From NCBI GenBank assembly GCA_963810775.1, contig CAWEOT010000006.1, forward strand, positions 62,001-126,000: a stretch of DNA of 64,000 bases, in the 5' to 3' direction. The position numbers and the translations under genes were made by a program. Below are positions 44,701 to 54,434 of this stretch, one piece after another. The notes under the pieces were generated by a model. That model made no database searches. It saw nothing but the letters and a program-made list of their open reading frames with translations, and was not told where the DNA came from. Each line of letters opens with the position of its first letter. Within the stretch, counting starts at the first letter, position 1. This DNA is from DATBVX01 sp963810775 (GTDB lineage Bacteria; Pseudomonadota; Gammaproteobacteria; Steroidobacterales; Steroidobacteraceae).

Positions 44701-44852
44701 TCGTCTGGCGCTGCACCCACCAGCTCGATCTCTGCATCCAACGGCTCGTTCAGCGCCGAGTTCAGTCGGATGTCACCGAGACCGAGGGCGAAGAGCGCCG
44801 TGGGGCAAGTCAGCAGAAAAAGAGCAATCAGGCGCTGGAATGTTCCTGTCAT
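41760..44852 (-). CDS. fimV: FimV/HubP polar landmark protein
   Basis: Inner-membrane, peptidoglycan-binding scaffold that sets the pole for type IV pili. I place the start at ATG 44852 (1030 aa): signal-type MTGTFQRLIALFLLTCPTALFA, then the conserved IRLNSALNEPLDAEIELVG domain. A LysM module (YTVRNNDTLWRIASGL) follows at about 190-250, then a coiled coil and a Pro/Thr/Ala-rich linker. One membrane helix (WVIAHWYYALAALLLLILLWLAA) is near the middle. A long acidic cytoplasmic region with TPR-like parts ends in the FimV C-terminal motif TKLDLARAYMDMGDPEGA. Confidence 0.93.
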   Translation of the reverse strand: MTGTFQRLIALFLLTCPTALFALGLGDIRLNSALNEPLDAEIELVGAAPDELTSLRATLANPETFTRYGLERSAFLSRIEFKVGQGRDGRPALLVRSRESVPDPFLTLLVDVNWSRGRLLREYTMLLDPPVYTPGAEQAASAPVSAPQAGESETPRSGDVQRAPEPPAEAAPPSGVSRAPEVSSGLSAGSSYTVRNNDTLWRIASGLKSGATSDVNRMMMAIYRSNPEAFSGNINDMHAGAILRLPSDTQFEAIGDSEASAEVRRHYAEWRANRGIAASGAPAGERLRLVTPTEGGEGAATQTGAAGAQTQELRDKVQQLQTQLDESRRMLQLKDEELAKLQQKLGQPAQPPAPTPTPAPAETPTPAPIETQPAPTETPPEATTTAPVEPQPTPAEQPKPPAPQAPVEEKPSVLDWVIAHWYYALAALLLLILLWLAARRRRHEPDFSKLGRLADAARTGAAREPRMDREPVTTTVRATRPADDTFLVEESGERQQPKIAKAPEPARAERPKAEPARGKTADDTLSSETAINLDQGDPLAEADFHMAYGLYDQAADLVRIAIEREPGRRDLKLKLLEIFFVWGNKDAFLQAARELAQTRQDAGPGEWEKIAIMGRQISPDDPMFAQAAGAAGAAAADVDLNLEGGENRVDLDLLGPPEGEAGGAIDLDLGTVVGGDEATVDTGESPVLKDQGLDFPLEDQPTRISDGSATTREMTARTMETPTIETETYRSSDAPTVESTALRGRDSPTIKEKIDSALFRKDETSPDQTAELALDDLGLELNDLEAAQSDPMEETDHPSSAPTMLAGLDEKSRRLLAEAEARRGRLADEDDTKISPTGTWVLEDKTLAATMALPGAPERDTSATTARNRALPGDGTGDTARRRRIDSESTAQISRTGGQEMDLDLDQLEAALTSDTIRQPRKGAEEDQFASDVFGTKDLAATDLDLDVGEVKHDRDRTPTGTARIPADEMGLPELEPVTMSEVGTKLDLARAYMDMGDPEGARSILEEVLQEGSATQKQEAQRLIESLPG

Positions 44853-44954
44853 CAGGGCTCCCTGAAGAGCGGGGCGTGGATCTCTAAGTCCACTTTGTAC
44901 AGCAACTTGTGAGATATAGTTCACATGCCTCGGAATTTGGGGCGAAACTATATC

Positions 44955-45977
<1,023 letters not shown>

Positions 45978-46099
45978 CGACGACCTTCGCTGAACAGCAG
46001 TGCATCACCTGCCTGCGCCACAGTACCTGAATCAACGGCAGTCGATAAGTGTCCTTCGCGATTGCGACAGCGCTCGAGGGGCGACAGTCAAGAGTGTGA

Positions 46100-47198
46100 T
46101 CAGCGTCGCCGGCTGATATCGGGCGTGGGCGACGAAACGTCCGCGTTCTGCGCCCGATGGCGCAGGTAATGGTCCATCAACACGATCGCGAGCATCGCCT
46201 CGGCGATCGGAGTGGCGCGCAATCCGACGCACGGGTCGTGTCTTCCGGTCGTCGAGATCTCCACCGGCTGCCCCTGGACGTCGATCGTCATCCCCGGGAT
46301 GCGAATGCTCGAAGTGGGCTTGAGCGCGATGCTGACCTCGAGGTCCTGACCCGACGAGATCCCGCCGAGCACACCGCCGGCATGATTGGAGCGAAAGCCC
46401 TCGGGCGTCAGCTCGTCGCGATGTTCGCTGCCACGCTGCGCGACGGCTTTGAATCCGGCACCGATCTCGACTCCCTTCACGGCATTGATGCCCATCATCG
46501 CCCCAGCGATATCGGCATCGAGGCGGTCGAATATCGGCTCCCCGAGTCCCGGTGGTACGCCGGTCGCGATGACGGTGACGCGCGCGCCCACCGAGTCGCC
46601 CTGTTCGAGCAGCTTCCAGATGAAGGCTTCCAGCTCCGGCACTCGGGCCGGGTCCGGACAGAAGAACGGGTTCGAATACGCGCCGGCAGGGTCCTTCGCC
46701 TCAAGCTCGAGCGGGCCCATCTGCGCCAGGTATCCATAGATTCGTACCCCCAAGCGCTCACGCAGGAATTTCCGCGCCACGGCGCCCGCCGCAACGCGCA
46801 TCACAGTCTCGCGTGCCGAGGAACGACCACCCCCACGATAGTCGCGGAATCCGTATTTCTGCTGATAGGTGTAGTCCGCGTGGCCCGGACGAAAGCGGTC
46901 CTTGATCTTCTCGTAGTCGCGCGAGCGCTGATCGGTGTTCTCGATCAGCAGCCCGATCGGCGTGCCGGTGGTGCGTCCTTCGAAGACACCCGAGAGTATC
47001 CGCACCAGGTCCGCTTCGCGGCGCTGGCTCGTGAAATGAGAGTTGCCGGAGCGGCGACGATCGACGTCCGGCTGAATGTCCGCTTCGCTGAGTGCCATTC
47101 CTGGAGGACAGCCGTCGACGATGCAGCCGAGTCGCCACACCGTGGCTCTCGCCGAAGGTGGTGACCGAAAACAGCTTGCCGATCGTGTTGCCGGACAT
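46100..47198 (-). pseudogene. aroC: chorismate synthase, one-base insertion near the 5' end
   Basis: Last step of the shikimate pathway (EPSP to chorismate; needs reduced FMN). From ATG 47198 the sequence begins MSGNTIGKLFSVTTFGESHG, the exact AroC opening, then reads VATRLHRRR and leaves the family. The family sequence resumes in the next frame as LGCIVDGCPPGMALSEADIQ and runs intact to 46100, including RPGHADYTYQQKYG and RDYRGGGRSSARET. Deleting one base at about 47132 gives VA-LGCIVDG with no gap, a normal protein of about 365 aa. An essential-type gene makes a sequencing error likely. Confidence 0.88.
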
Positions 47199-48160
47199 AA
47201 GAGATGAGTCGCTACGATTTTCATCTGAGATCTGCGTCTTCCCGCCAGCTCGCCGCGCTGCGCCTTCAGCTCCTCCCGAGTCAGCACGAAGACTCCCCCA
47301 CCACCGCGCTGAAACTCGATCCAGGTGAACCGGACGCCCGGATAGCGCCTCTCGAGCGCCCGCTGCGTGTTGCCCACCTCAACGACCAGGATGCCCCCTG
47401 GCTGCAGAAACGTCTCGGCTTCCCGCAGGATCCGCGCGACTGCATCGAGTCCCGAAGCTCCGCTGCGCAACGCGATGGCTGGCTCAAGTCGATACTCCGC
47501 TGGAAGCGAGCGGAACTCCCGCGTGCCCACGTAGGGCGGATTGCTGACGATGATATCGTACCGGCGCGAACTGCTCGCACTGAACAGGTCGCCGCGCAGG
47601 ACATCCACGCGGCGCGTCAGGCGGTGCCGTCGGACATTGCGGCGCGCCACTACCAGCGCCGGTGCCGATATATCGACAGCATCAACCCGGGCGCGCGGAA
47701 AGCGCCGAGCAGCGGCAATAGCGATACAGCCACTGCCGGTTCCGATGTCGAGCACATGGCGCACGCGTCGCGGTTCAACCCAGGGCGCAAAGCCCTGCTC
47801 GATCAACTCGGCGATCGGTGAACGCGGCACGAGCACACGCTCATCGACATAGAACTCCAGGCCCGCAAACCACATTCGGCGCATCAGGTAGGCCGCCGGA
47901 CGGCGCGTGCGAATTCGCTGTGTGATCAGCCCACTCACCCGCTCGCGACCGCGTGGGGAAACGACGCGCGTGTAAGCCTGTGGCGCCTCGTCATGGCTCA
48001 GGCCGAGTGCGTGGAAGACGAGTGCGGCCGCTTCATCGAACGCGTTGTCAGTGCCGTGTCCGTAGGCGAGATTGGCGCGCTCCAGCCGCGCACAGCTGGA
48101 GAAAATCAGTTCGCCCACGGTTGGCGCGGCTTCTCGTGTATGGCGTTGGCGTAGACCCAA
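47199..48160 (-). CDS. prmB: ribosomal protein uL3 glutamine methyltransferase (3' end uncertain)
   Basis: N5-glutamine methyltransferase for ribosomal protein uL3. Family features: NLAYGHGTDNAFDEAAALV, FYVDERVLVPRSPIAELIE, motif I VLDIGTGSGCIAIAAARRF, the glutamine-binding NPPY in IIVSNPPYVGTREF, and the ending GGGGVFVLTREEL. I start it at TTG 48160, 10 bases after GGAGGAG; longer starts overlap the divergent SCO1 gene. No stop follows before aroC. The frame runs straight into the aroC body because of the aroC indel, and possibly a second indel, so the C-terminus cannot be fixed. Order prmB-aroC is conserved. Confidence 0.8.
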
Positions 48161-48244
48161 TGCGAGTTCTCCTCCCTGCTCAGCACTGTAACCAATGGCC
48201 CCGATTCTGGGGACCCACAAATATGATGTGGGATAATCGCCCGC

Positions 48245-48860
48245 ATGAAGTGGTCGACCACCTGGGCACTCGTCGCGACGCTGGTTCTGGCCGCAGTAGC
48301 GGGAGCATGGCTGGGCGCGCGCACCGGCCCGCCTGTGGCCCTGCAATTTGGAACGCGCATCGATCCGCCTCAGCCACTGCCGTCCACCAAGCTCACCGGG
48401 CAGGACGGCGCGAGTTTCGATCGCTCGACTCTGCAAGGACACTGGAGTCTGATGTTCTTCGGCTTCACCCATTGTCCGGGTATCTGCCCGACGACGCTGA
48501 CGACGCTCGCGCAGACCAGGAAGCAGCTAGAGCGGCCTCGATTCCGATCAAGTGCCGCAGGTAGTGCTTGTCAGCGTCGACCCGGAACGTGATACGCCGG
48601 AGCAGATGGCAAAGTACGTGGCACAGTTCGATCCGAGCTTTATGGGCGTGACGGGTTCGGCCGCCGCGATCGATGAGTTCACGGCTGCGTTGGGCATCGC
48701 TCACAAGAAGATCGGACCGGCAAGCGATGACTACATGGTCGATCACACTGCAGCGATCATGATGGTCGATCCACGGGGTCGCCGGGTTGCAGTCTTTTCC
48801 CCGCCCTTCACTGCCGAGCATCTCGCCGCGGATTACCTGCGCATGCTGGGTCGCGGCTGA
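48245..48860 (+). pseudogene. SCO1/SenC-type copper chaperone for cytochrome oxidase, frameshifted
   Basis: A membrane-anchored thioredoxin-fold protein that delivers copper or reduces the CuA site of cytochrome c oxidase. N-terminal helix WALVATLVLAAVAGAWLGA; copper site C77/C81 in FTHCPGICPTTL. The frame then drifts after KQLERP. The family sequence resumes one frame on as DSDQVPQVVLVSVDPERDTP, with the His ligand in MVDHTAAIMMVDP, ending at 48860. One extra C at about 48536-48537 explains it; the restored protein is about 205 aa. It is divergent from prmB and upstream of psd. Confidence 0.85.
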
Positions 48861-48878
48861 CCGCGACGCATCGATACC

Positions 48879-49772
48879 ATGGACTCACCTGAGACTCCGG
48901 GATTCGGCGCGCGCTTGTTTGTCGCGATCCAATACCTTCTGCCCCACCACTTGCTGTCGCGCATCGTTTTCTGGGCGACCCGTCGTCAGAGCGTGGCGTG
49001 GAAGAACGCGCTGATTCGGTCGTTCCTGCGGCACTTCGATGTGAACATGGCCGAGGCCGCTGAACCCGATCCCTTCGCCTACGCAAGTTTCAACCTGTTC
49101 TTCACTCGGGCTCTGCGACCCGGGATACGTCCCGTGGCGACGGCGATATCCGCGATCGCGTGCCCCGTCGATGGGTCGGTCAGCGCCGCTGGAAAGATTG
49201 AAGATGACCTGCTGCTGCAGGCGAAGGGTCACACCTATTCTCTGGACGCTTTGCTGGCGGGGGATGCCTCGCTGGCGCGCAAGTTTCGTGGCGGACGGTT
49301 CGCTACGCTTTATCTCGCTCCGCATAACTATCACCGAGTTCATATGCCACTTGCCGGCACATTAGCGACGACGACACACGTACCCGGGCGGCTCTTCAGC
49401 GTGAACACTGTGACCGCGGCACGAGTGCCAGGTCTTTTTGCGCGCAACGAGCGAGTGATCTGCGCCTTCGATACCGAGTACGGGCCGCTGGCCGTGATCC
49501 TGGTCGGCGCGCTTTTCGTCGGCAGCATGTCAACCGTGTGGGCTGGCGATATCACCCCGCGCAGGGGCCGACGCCCGAGCCAGATTGCCGCCAACGCCCG
49601 GCGCATCCACCTGGAGCGCGGCGCTGAGCTGGGCCGATTCAATATGGGTTCGACGGTGATCCTGCTGCTGGCAGGAAATGCGCAGTGGACTGACTCGCTG
49701 GTCGCAGGGAGCTCAGTGCGCGTCGGCGCGCATATCGGGGTCGCGAAGGCCGCAAACGAGGTGCGCCCGTGA
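48879..49772 (+). CDS. psd: phosphatidylserine decarboxylase proenzyme
   Basis: Makes phosphatidylethanolamine at the inner membrane, 297 aa. It is a pyruvoyl enzyme that self-cleaves before the serine of the LGST motif, written here MGST in FNMGSTVILLLAGN. Other family blocks: FNLFFTRALRPGIRP, CPVDGSVSAAGKIEDD, YLAPHNYHRVHMPL, and VGALFVGSMSTVW. Its stop overlaps the epmA GTG start as GTGA, so the two are translationally coupled. Confidence 0.95.
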   Translation: MDSPETPGFGARLFVAIQYLLPHHLLSRIVFWATRRQSVAWKNALIRSFLRHFDVNMAEAAEPDPFAYASFNLFFTRALRPGIRPVATAISAIACPVDGSVSAAGKIEDDLLLQAKGHTYSLDALLAGDASLARKFRGGRFATLYLAPHNYHRVHMPLAGTLATTTHVPGRLFSVNTVTAARVPGLFARNERVICAFDTEYGPLAVILVGALFVGSMSTVWAGDITPRRGRRPSQIAANARRIHLERGAELGRFNMGSTVILLLAGNAQWTDSLVAGSSVRVGAHIGVAKAANEVRP

Positions 49773-50740
49773 GTCGCACCGAATGGAAGCCCAATGCAGA
49801 TGTCCGCACGCTGCAATTACGGGCCTCGCTGCTCGCGATTGTCCGGGACTACTTCCGCACCTCGAACGTCATGGAAGTCGAAACGCCTGTACTCGCGCGT
49901 GCCACCGCAACTGATGTGCATATCCAGTCGCTGCGTACGCGTATCGCCGGTCAAGGGGAGTTCTATCTGCAGACCTCGCCTGAATACGCGATGAAGCGAC
50001 TGCTCGCTACGGGCGCAGGAGACATCTATCAGATCGCGCGAGTGTTCCGGGATGGTGAACACGGCACGCTCCACAATCCCGAATTCACGCTGATCGAGTG
50101 GTACCGGCGTGGATTTGATTCGATGGCACTGATGCACGATGCCGCCCAGCTCCTGGAACGTCTGCTGACGCCGCATCGCGCGCTGCGCGCGCCCGACTGG
50201 CTGACTTACAGTGAAGCCATGCGCAAACACGCGGGCGTGGAACCGGCGTCGGCGAATGTCGAGGAGTTGAAAGCATGCCTCGCCAGCCACCAGATTTCGC
50301 TGCCACGTGGCATGGCGGCAGATCGCGACGCGTATCTCGACTTGATCCTTTCTACTGTTGTGAGCCCCCAGCTCGGCCGCGGCGGTTTGACGTTCCTGCA
50401 CGAATACCCTGCCTCACAGGCAGCCCTTGCACGACTCAAGGCGAGCGATCCCTCCGTGGCGGAACGCTTCGAGATCTATCTCGAAGGGATCGAGCTGGCG
50501 AACGGGTTCCATGAGCTCGCCAACGCAGCGGAGCAGCGCGCCCGCTTCGAAGCCGATCTCAAGTTGCGGCGCTCGCGAGCACTTCACGCACCACCGATCG
50601 ATGAGCGGCTGCTGCAGGCACTCGGCTTTGGCCTGCCGGATTGCTCGGGGATCGCGCTCGGATTCGACCGCGTCGTGATGCTTGCTGGCGGAGCTGCCAA
50701 GATAGAACAGGTTCTTGCATTCTCCATCGAACGCGCCTGA
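49769..50740 (+). CDS. epmA: EF-P--(R)-beta-lysine ligase
   Basis: Class II lysyl-tRNA-synthetase paralogue that attaches beta-lysine to the conserved lysine of EF-P, 323 aa (E. coli 325). No anticodon-binding domain, as expected. Motif 2 region RVFRDGEHGTLHNPEFTLIEWYR, and motif 3 FGLPDCSGIALGFDRVVMLAGG. GTG start overlapping psd. The substrate gene efp lies 0.5 kb away on the opposite strand. EpmB, which makes beta-lysine, is not in the window. Confidence 0.95.
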   Translation: MSRTEWKPNADVRTLQLRASLLAIVRDYFRTSNVMEVETPVLARATATDVHIQSLRTRIAGQGEFYLQTSPEYAMKRLLATGAGDIYQIARVFRDGEHGTLHNPEFTLIEWYRRGFDSMALMHDAAQLLERLLTPHRALRAPDWLTYSEAMRKHAGVEPASANVEELKACLASHQISLPRGMAADRDAYLDLILSTVVSPQLGRGGLTFLHEYPASQAALARLKASDPSVAERFEIYLEGIELANGFHELANAAEQRARFEADLKLRRSRALHAPPIDERLLQALGFGLPDCSGIALGFDRVVMLAGGAAKIEQVLAFSIERA

Positions 50741-50753
50741 AGGGATTTTGGCC

Positions 50754-51239
50754 ATGGAACAAGACACCCCCGCGATCGACTTCACGCACAAGAGCAGCGG
50801 CTACGAGGAGCTCGCCAGCCAGCTCTCTGGCTTGCTCGCAGGTGAGCATCACCGCATTGCCAACGCGGCAAACATGACCGCGCTCATCTACGGCGCGCTA
50901 CCGAATGTCAACTGGGTCGGGTTCTACTTCCTCGACTACACGGAGCTGGTCGTGGGCCCGTTCCAGGGCAAGCCGGCTTGCGTGCGAATTGCGATGGGGC
51001 GCGGCGTATGCGGGCAGGCGGCTGCACGACGCGAGACAATCGTGGTGCAAGACGTGCACGCATTCAGCGATCACATCGTCTGCGACGTCGCTTCGAATTC
51101 AGAGATTGTCGTGCCGTTGATCCGCAATGGCGAGCTGCTTGGCGTGCTTGACCTCGACAGCCCGAAGCTGGCGCGTTTCGATCACGAGGATCGGGCTGGA
51201 CTCGAGCGGCTGGCGAAGATCTATCTCGATAGCCTGTAA
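50754..51239 (+). CDS. msrC: free methionine-(R)-sulfoxide reductase (GAF domain)
   Basis: 161 aa from ATG 50754 (AAGGGA 10 bases upstream). A single GAF domain with NWVGFYFLDYTELVVGPFQG and the three redox cysteines C76 (KPACVRI), C86 (GRGVCGQAA) and C110 (HIVCDVASNSE). Their spacing equals that of the E. coli enzyme (C84, C94, C118). It reduces free Met-R-sulfoxide using thioredoxin. It lies 13 bases after epmA and converges on efp with 8 bases between stops. Confidence 0.94.
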   Translation: MEQDTPAIDFTHKSSGYEELASQLSGLLAGEHHRIANAANMTALIYGALPNVNWVGFYFLDYTELVVGPFQGKPACVRIAMGRGVCGQAAARRETIVVQDVHAFSDHIVCDVASNSEIVVPLIRNGELLGVLDLDSPKLARFDHEDRAGLERLAKIYLDSL

Positions 51240-51247
51240 CGACGCGC

Positions 51248-51817
51248 TTATTGCTTGGCGCGCGAGATATAGGCGCCTGAGCGAGTGTCAACCCTGATGA
51301 CCTCGCCTTGGTTGATGAAGAGCGGGACGCGGACCACGGCGCCAGTCTCGAGCTTCGCCGGCTTCTGGCCGCCCGTCGCGGTGTCACCGCGTACGCCGGG
51401 ATCCGTCTCGACCACTTTGAGCTCGACGTGCGCGGGTGGTGTGACTACCAGCGGCACGTTGTTCCACAACGTGATGATGCAGACATCCCCATCCTTGAGC
51501 CAGATCGCGCCCTCGCCGACGACCGACTTCGAAGCGGCGTACTGCTCGAATGTCTCCGGCACCATGAAGTGCCAGAAATCCCCATCGTTGTAGAGGTACT
51601 GCATGTCCGAGTCGACCACGTCCGCGGCATCGACCGACTCGCCGGACTTGAAGGTGCGCTCGATGACGCGTCCGGTCTTCAGATTGCGGATCTTCACGCG
51701 ATTGAAGGCCTGGCCCTTGCCGGGTTTTACGAACTCATTTTCGACAATTGCGTACGGGTCTTTGTCGAGCAGGATCTTGAGCCCCGCACGGAATTCGTTG
51801 GTGTTGTAACTGGACAT
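51248..51817 (-). CDS. efp: translation elongation factor P
   Basis: Relieves ribosome stalling at polyproline, 189 aa from ATG 51817 (MSSYNTNEFRAGLKIL); an upstream ATG at 51892 gives an unlikely extension. KOW-like domain I carries the loop VKPGKGQAF, with K34 as the site for beta-lysylation. The OB domains follow, ending GEVIRVDTRSGAYISRAKQ. The E. coli-type lysine and the nearby epmA agree with beta-lysine modification rather than rhamnosylation. Confidence 0.96.
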   Translation of the reverse strand: MSSYNTNEFRAGLKILLDKDPYAIVENEFVKPGKGQAFNRVKIRNLKTGRVIERTFKSGESVDAADVVDSDMQYLYNDGDFWHFMVPETFEQYAASKSVVGEGAIWLKDGDVCIITLWNNVPLVVTPPAHVELKVVETDPGVRGDTATGGQKPAKLETGAVVRVPLFINQGEVIRVDTRSGAYISRAKQ

Positions 51818-51953
51818 CGCCTCGAGGCTCGTTGGGCCCGGAATATGGCATCCCGGGGGGTTCTGAAGAGGGCGCGTATGGTAGCACGTCACAAGTTGTT
51901 GAAATCGGGGGTGCTACAATCCGCGCCTTCGCAGGGGTCCTTTCAGGGTGGCA

Positions 51954-54065
51954 ATGAACGCGAACGCAGCATCCGCTTCGGGCGTTCCCGATCGCAAGGC
52001 GAGCACATTGAACGAGCAGGCTGCCGTGCCGATGATCGTCATGACGCGCAGCCAGGATCACGTCGAAGCCGTCAACAGCACGCTTCGCAACGCCGGCCAT
52101 CCCGCACACTGCACCTGGATTTCGGATATCCGTGACCTCGGCGACGCGCTGACACAGATCAATCCGGAGATGTTGCTCGTCTTCGTGGAGCCCGGTATCG
52201 AGCTGGGCTCGGTCATGAAAATACGCGCGCAGTTCGGACCCGAGGTGCCGGTGCTATTCGCACGCGATGGCATCGATGAAGAAATGATCGCGGAGGCCCT
52301 GCGCCTCGGCGCCCAGGACGTCGTCTCGCTCGCCAACCGCAGTCGTCTGCAGTCGGTCGTGAGCCGCGAGCTGCGCGCCTTTCGGCTGGAGCGTGCCCTG
52401 AATTCGACGCTGTCCTCGGCGCGCGAGTACAAGAAACAATTGCAAGCCTTCATGGCGGGCTCTGCCGATGCGATCGCGCACGTGAGCGACGGCATCATCG
52501 TCGATGCCAACCCCGCCTGGCTCGAGCTTTTCGGTTTCGCCGAACCCGACGAGTTGATTGGTCAGCCACTGATGGATCTCTTCGAGAGCGAGACCCACGC
52601 GGCGCTGAAGGGCGCATTGGTCGCCTGCATGCAAGGCAAATGGTCCGACCACCAGTTGCGGGCCAGCGCGCAAATGAGTGATGGTTCCACACTCACTCTG
52701 GAGCTGCAGGTCGAGGGCAGCGAATTCGACGGCGAGCCCAGCGTGCGGGTGTGCGTACCCTCGCCCCGAAACTCCGGTGGGCAGGAGATAGAGAAGGAGC
52801 TCAAGAACGCGGTACGCCGCGACCCATCGACGGGCTTCCTGCACCGACGTTACCTGATCGAGGAACTGCAGGTGCGCCTGGGCGAGCCGGTGAAAGGCGG
52901 CGTACGTCAACTGGCCTACATCAAGCCCGACAAGTTCAGCAGCATCCAGGCCGACATCGGCCTATTGGCGAGTGAGGACTTCCTGGTGGCCTTCGCCGAG
53001 CTGCTGCGCGGTCAGCTCGCTCCGAATGACCTCGCGGGACGTTTTGGCGGCAACAGCTTCGTCGTGCTGGTGGAACGCGGTGCGGTGCGTGACGTTGAGG
53101 CGTGGGCAGATCACATCGTGAAGCGCGTAGCCGGAAATGTGTTCCAGGTGGCGCAGAAGTCGTTTTCAGCCACCTGCACCGTGGGGTTGGGCGTACTCCC
53201 GCCGGCGAATACCGACGTAGGCAGCGCGCTCACGGACGCAGCCGCTGCCAACAAGCGCGGTCGTGACGAGGGTGGAAGCCGCATCTACACCGTCGACAAG
53301 GCTGACACGGATACGCGCGTCCAGGCCTACGATCAGATCTGGGTCAAACACATCAAGTCTGCATTGATGGAAAACCGTTTCCGTCTGGTGCAGCAGCCGA
53401 TCGCCAGCCTGCAAGGCGAAGACAAGGGCATGTTCGACGTGCTGGTGCGCATGCTCGATGAGTCCGGCAAGGAAGTACTGCCATCCGAATTCATGGCAGC
53501 GGCCGAGCGCAACGACCTGATGAAGAACATCGACCGCTGGGTGATCGGCGCCTCGATGTCGTTCTGCGCCGCGCGCAAGCCCGAGCGCATTTTCGTGCGC
53601 CTTTCCAAGGACAGTGTGCTGGATCGCTCTTTGGGTCCATGGCTGCAGAACCAGCTCAAGGCGATCCGCATCGAATCGCAGCGCATCTGTTTCCAGATCA
53701 CCGAGGAAACGGCTACGCAGTACCTGAATCAGACCAAGGAGCTGGTGCTCACGCTGCACAAGCTGGGATTCTCCACCGCACTGGAACATTTCGGCGCGGG
53801 GCGTGATCCGCTCGCACTTCTCGCCGCCATACCTGTGCAGTTCATCAAGGTCGATGGCTCCCTGATGCAGGGCCTCGCCACCAACAACGAGCTGCAGCAG
53901 AAGGTCAAGAGTTTCGTCTCGGTGGCAAAGAAACAGAAGATTGAGACGATCGCCGAACGGGTCGAGGACGCCAACACCATGGCGGTGCTGTGGCAGCTCG
54001 GCATCGAGTTCATCCAGGGCTACTTCGTCAACGCGCCCGAAGAAGTCATCATCGGCAGTCGATAA
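51954..54065 (+). CDS. FimX-like c-di-GMP effector: receiver-like, PAS, degenerate GGDEF, degenerate EAL
   Basis: About 703 aa. Residues 25-145 look like a receiver without a clear phosphorylatable Asp. PAS (SADAIAHVSDGIIVDANPAWLELFGF) spans about 165-280. The GGDEF-like domain reads AGRFGGNSFVVLVERG, so the catalytic GGDEF is GGNSF. The EAL-like domain begins FDVLVRMLDESG in place of EALLR and lacks several metal ligands, while IPVQFIKVDGSLMQ is kept. This order and the double loss of catalysis match P. aeruginosa FimX (691 aa), which binds c-di-GMP and promotes type IV pilus assembly. ATG 51954 follows AGGGTGG; GTG 51948 is an alternative. Confidence 0.8.
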   Translation: MNANAASASGVPDRKASTLNEQAAVPMIVMTRSQDHVEAVNSTLRNAGHPAHCTWISDIRDLGDALTQINPEMLLVFVEPGIELGSVMKIRAQFGPEVPVLFARDGIDEEMIAEALRLGAQDVVSLANRSRLQSVVSRELRAFRLERALNSTLSSAREYKKQLQAFMAGSADAIAHVSDGIIVDANPAWLELFGFAEPDELIGQPLMDLFESETHAALKGALVACMQGKWSDHQLRASAQMSDGSTLTLELQVEGSEFDGEPSVRVCVPSPRNSGGQEIEKELKNAVRRDPSTGFLHRRYLIEELQVRLGEPVKGGVRQLAYIKPDKFSSIQADIGLLASEDFLVAFAELLRGQLAPNDLAGRFGGNSFVVLVERGAVRDVEAWADHIVKRVAGNVFQVAQKSFSATCTVGLGVLPPANTDVGSALTDAAAANKRGRDEGGSRIYTVDKADTDTRVQAYDQIWVKHIKSALMENRFRLVQQPIASLQGEDKGMFDVLVRMLDESGKEVLPSEFMAAAERNDLMKNIDRWVIGASMSFCAARKPERIFVRLSKDSVLDRSLGPWLQNQLKAIRIESQRICFQITEETATQYLNQTKELVLTLHKLGFSTALEHFGAGRDPLALLAAIPVQFIKVDGSLMQGLATNNELQQKVKSFVSVAKKQKIETIAERVEDANTMAVLWQLGIEFIQGYFVNAPEEVIIGSR

Positions 54066-54070
54066 GAGCA

Positions 54071-54213
54071 GTCCGATCCGGCCATTGGGTGGGGGGTTGT
54101 GCCAACCCCGGGCTGATCACGCTCGATGACGGTGCCATTGGAAGATGCATCCCCGCAAACATTGCCCGCCCGGGTTGGCACAATCCCCCCGACCGCAATG
54201 TCCGAATCGTCCT
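54071..54213. repeat. long imperfect inverted repeat after fimX
   Basis: Core arms of 22 bases (54091-54112 and 54169-54190) match as reverse complements apart from a shifted base. Weaker pairing extends outwards to about 54071 and 54213, giving arms of about 42 bases around a 56-base loop. With no coding frame inside, it resembles a small non-autonomous palindromic element. It could also act as a terminator for fimX, although no U-run is seen. Confidence 0.6.
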
Positions 54214-54273
54214 GCGCCAATGTTGAGGAAGCTTCGGCTACGCCTCGTTAGCAAGGAGCGCGACGTCCGGCGC

Positions 54274-54429
54274 TGGGTAGATCTGGCGGGCAGTGCTTTC
54301 CCCTGGCCCGTTCTTGCTTGATTACGCTGAAGAGAACGTTCCCGTATCCCGCGAAAGCTGACGCCCGCAATTGCGATAGGGCTTCGTTCGTGTCGGCCGG
54401 GGGAAAGCACGGCCCGCCAGACCTACCCA
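54274..54429. repeat. second long inverted repeat, ending next to the parC stop
   Basis: The 35-base arms (54274-54308 and 54395-54429) are reverse complements with three mismatches, separated by 86 bases that contain no supported gene. It ends 5 bases from the parC stop codon. Its sequence is unrelated to the first inverted repeat. Between and within these two structures, the 369-base gap 54066-54434 holds no gene I can support. Confidence 0.65.
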
Positions 54430-54434
54430 GCATC

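Noticed and set aside
46100..48472. A 790-codon frame read as a natural PrmB-AroC fusion protein
   Set aside because: AroC has its own start and exact N-terminus at 47198 in another frame, the frame upstream of 48160 is antisense to the SCO1 gene and has no family similarity, and one-base removal repairs aroC.
51896..51920. TTGTTG/TACAAT promoter before fimX
   Set aside because: The -10 looks good but the only -35-like hexamer is 13 bases away, too close; not listed as a feature.
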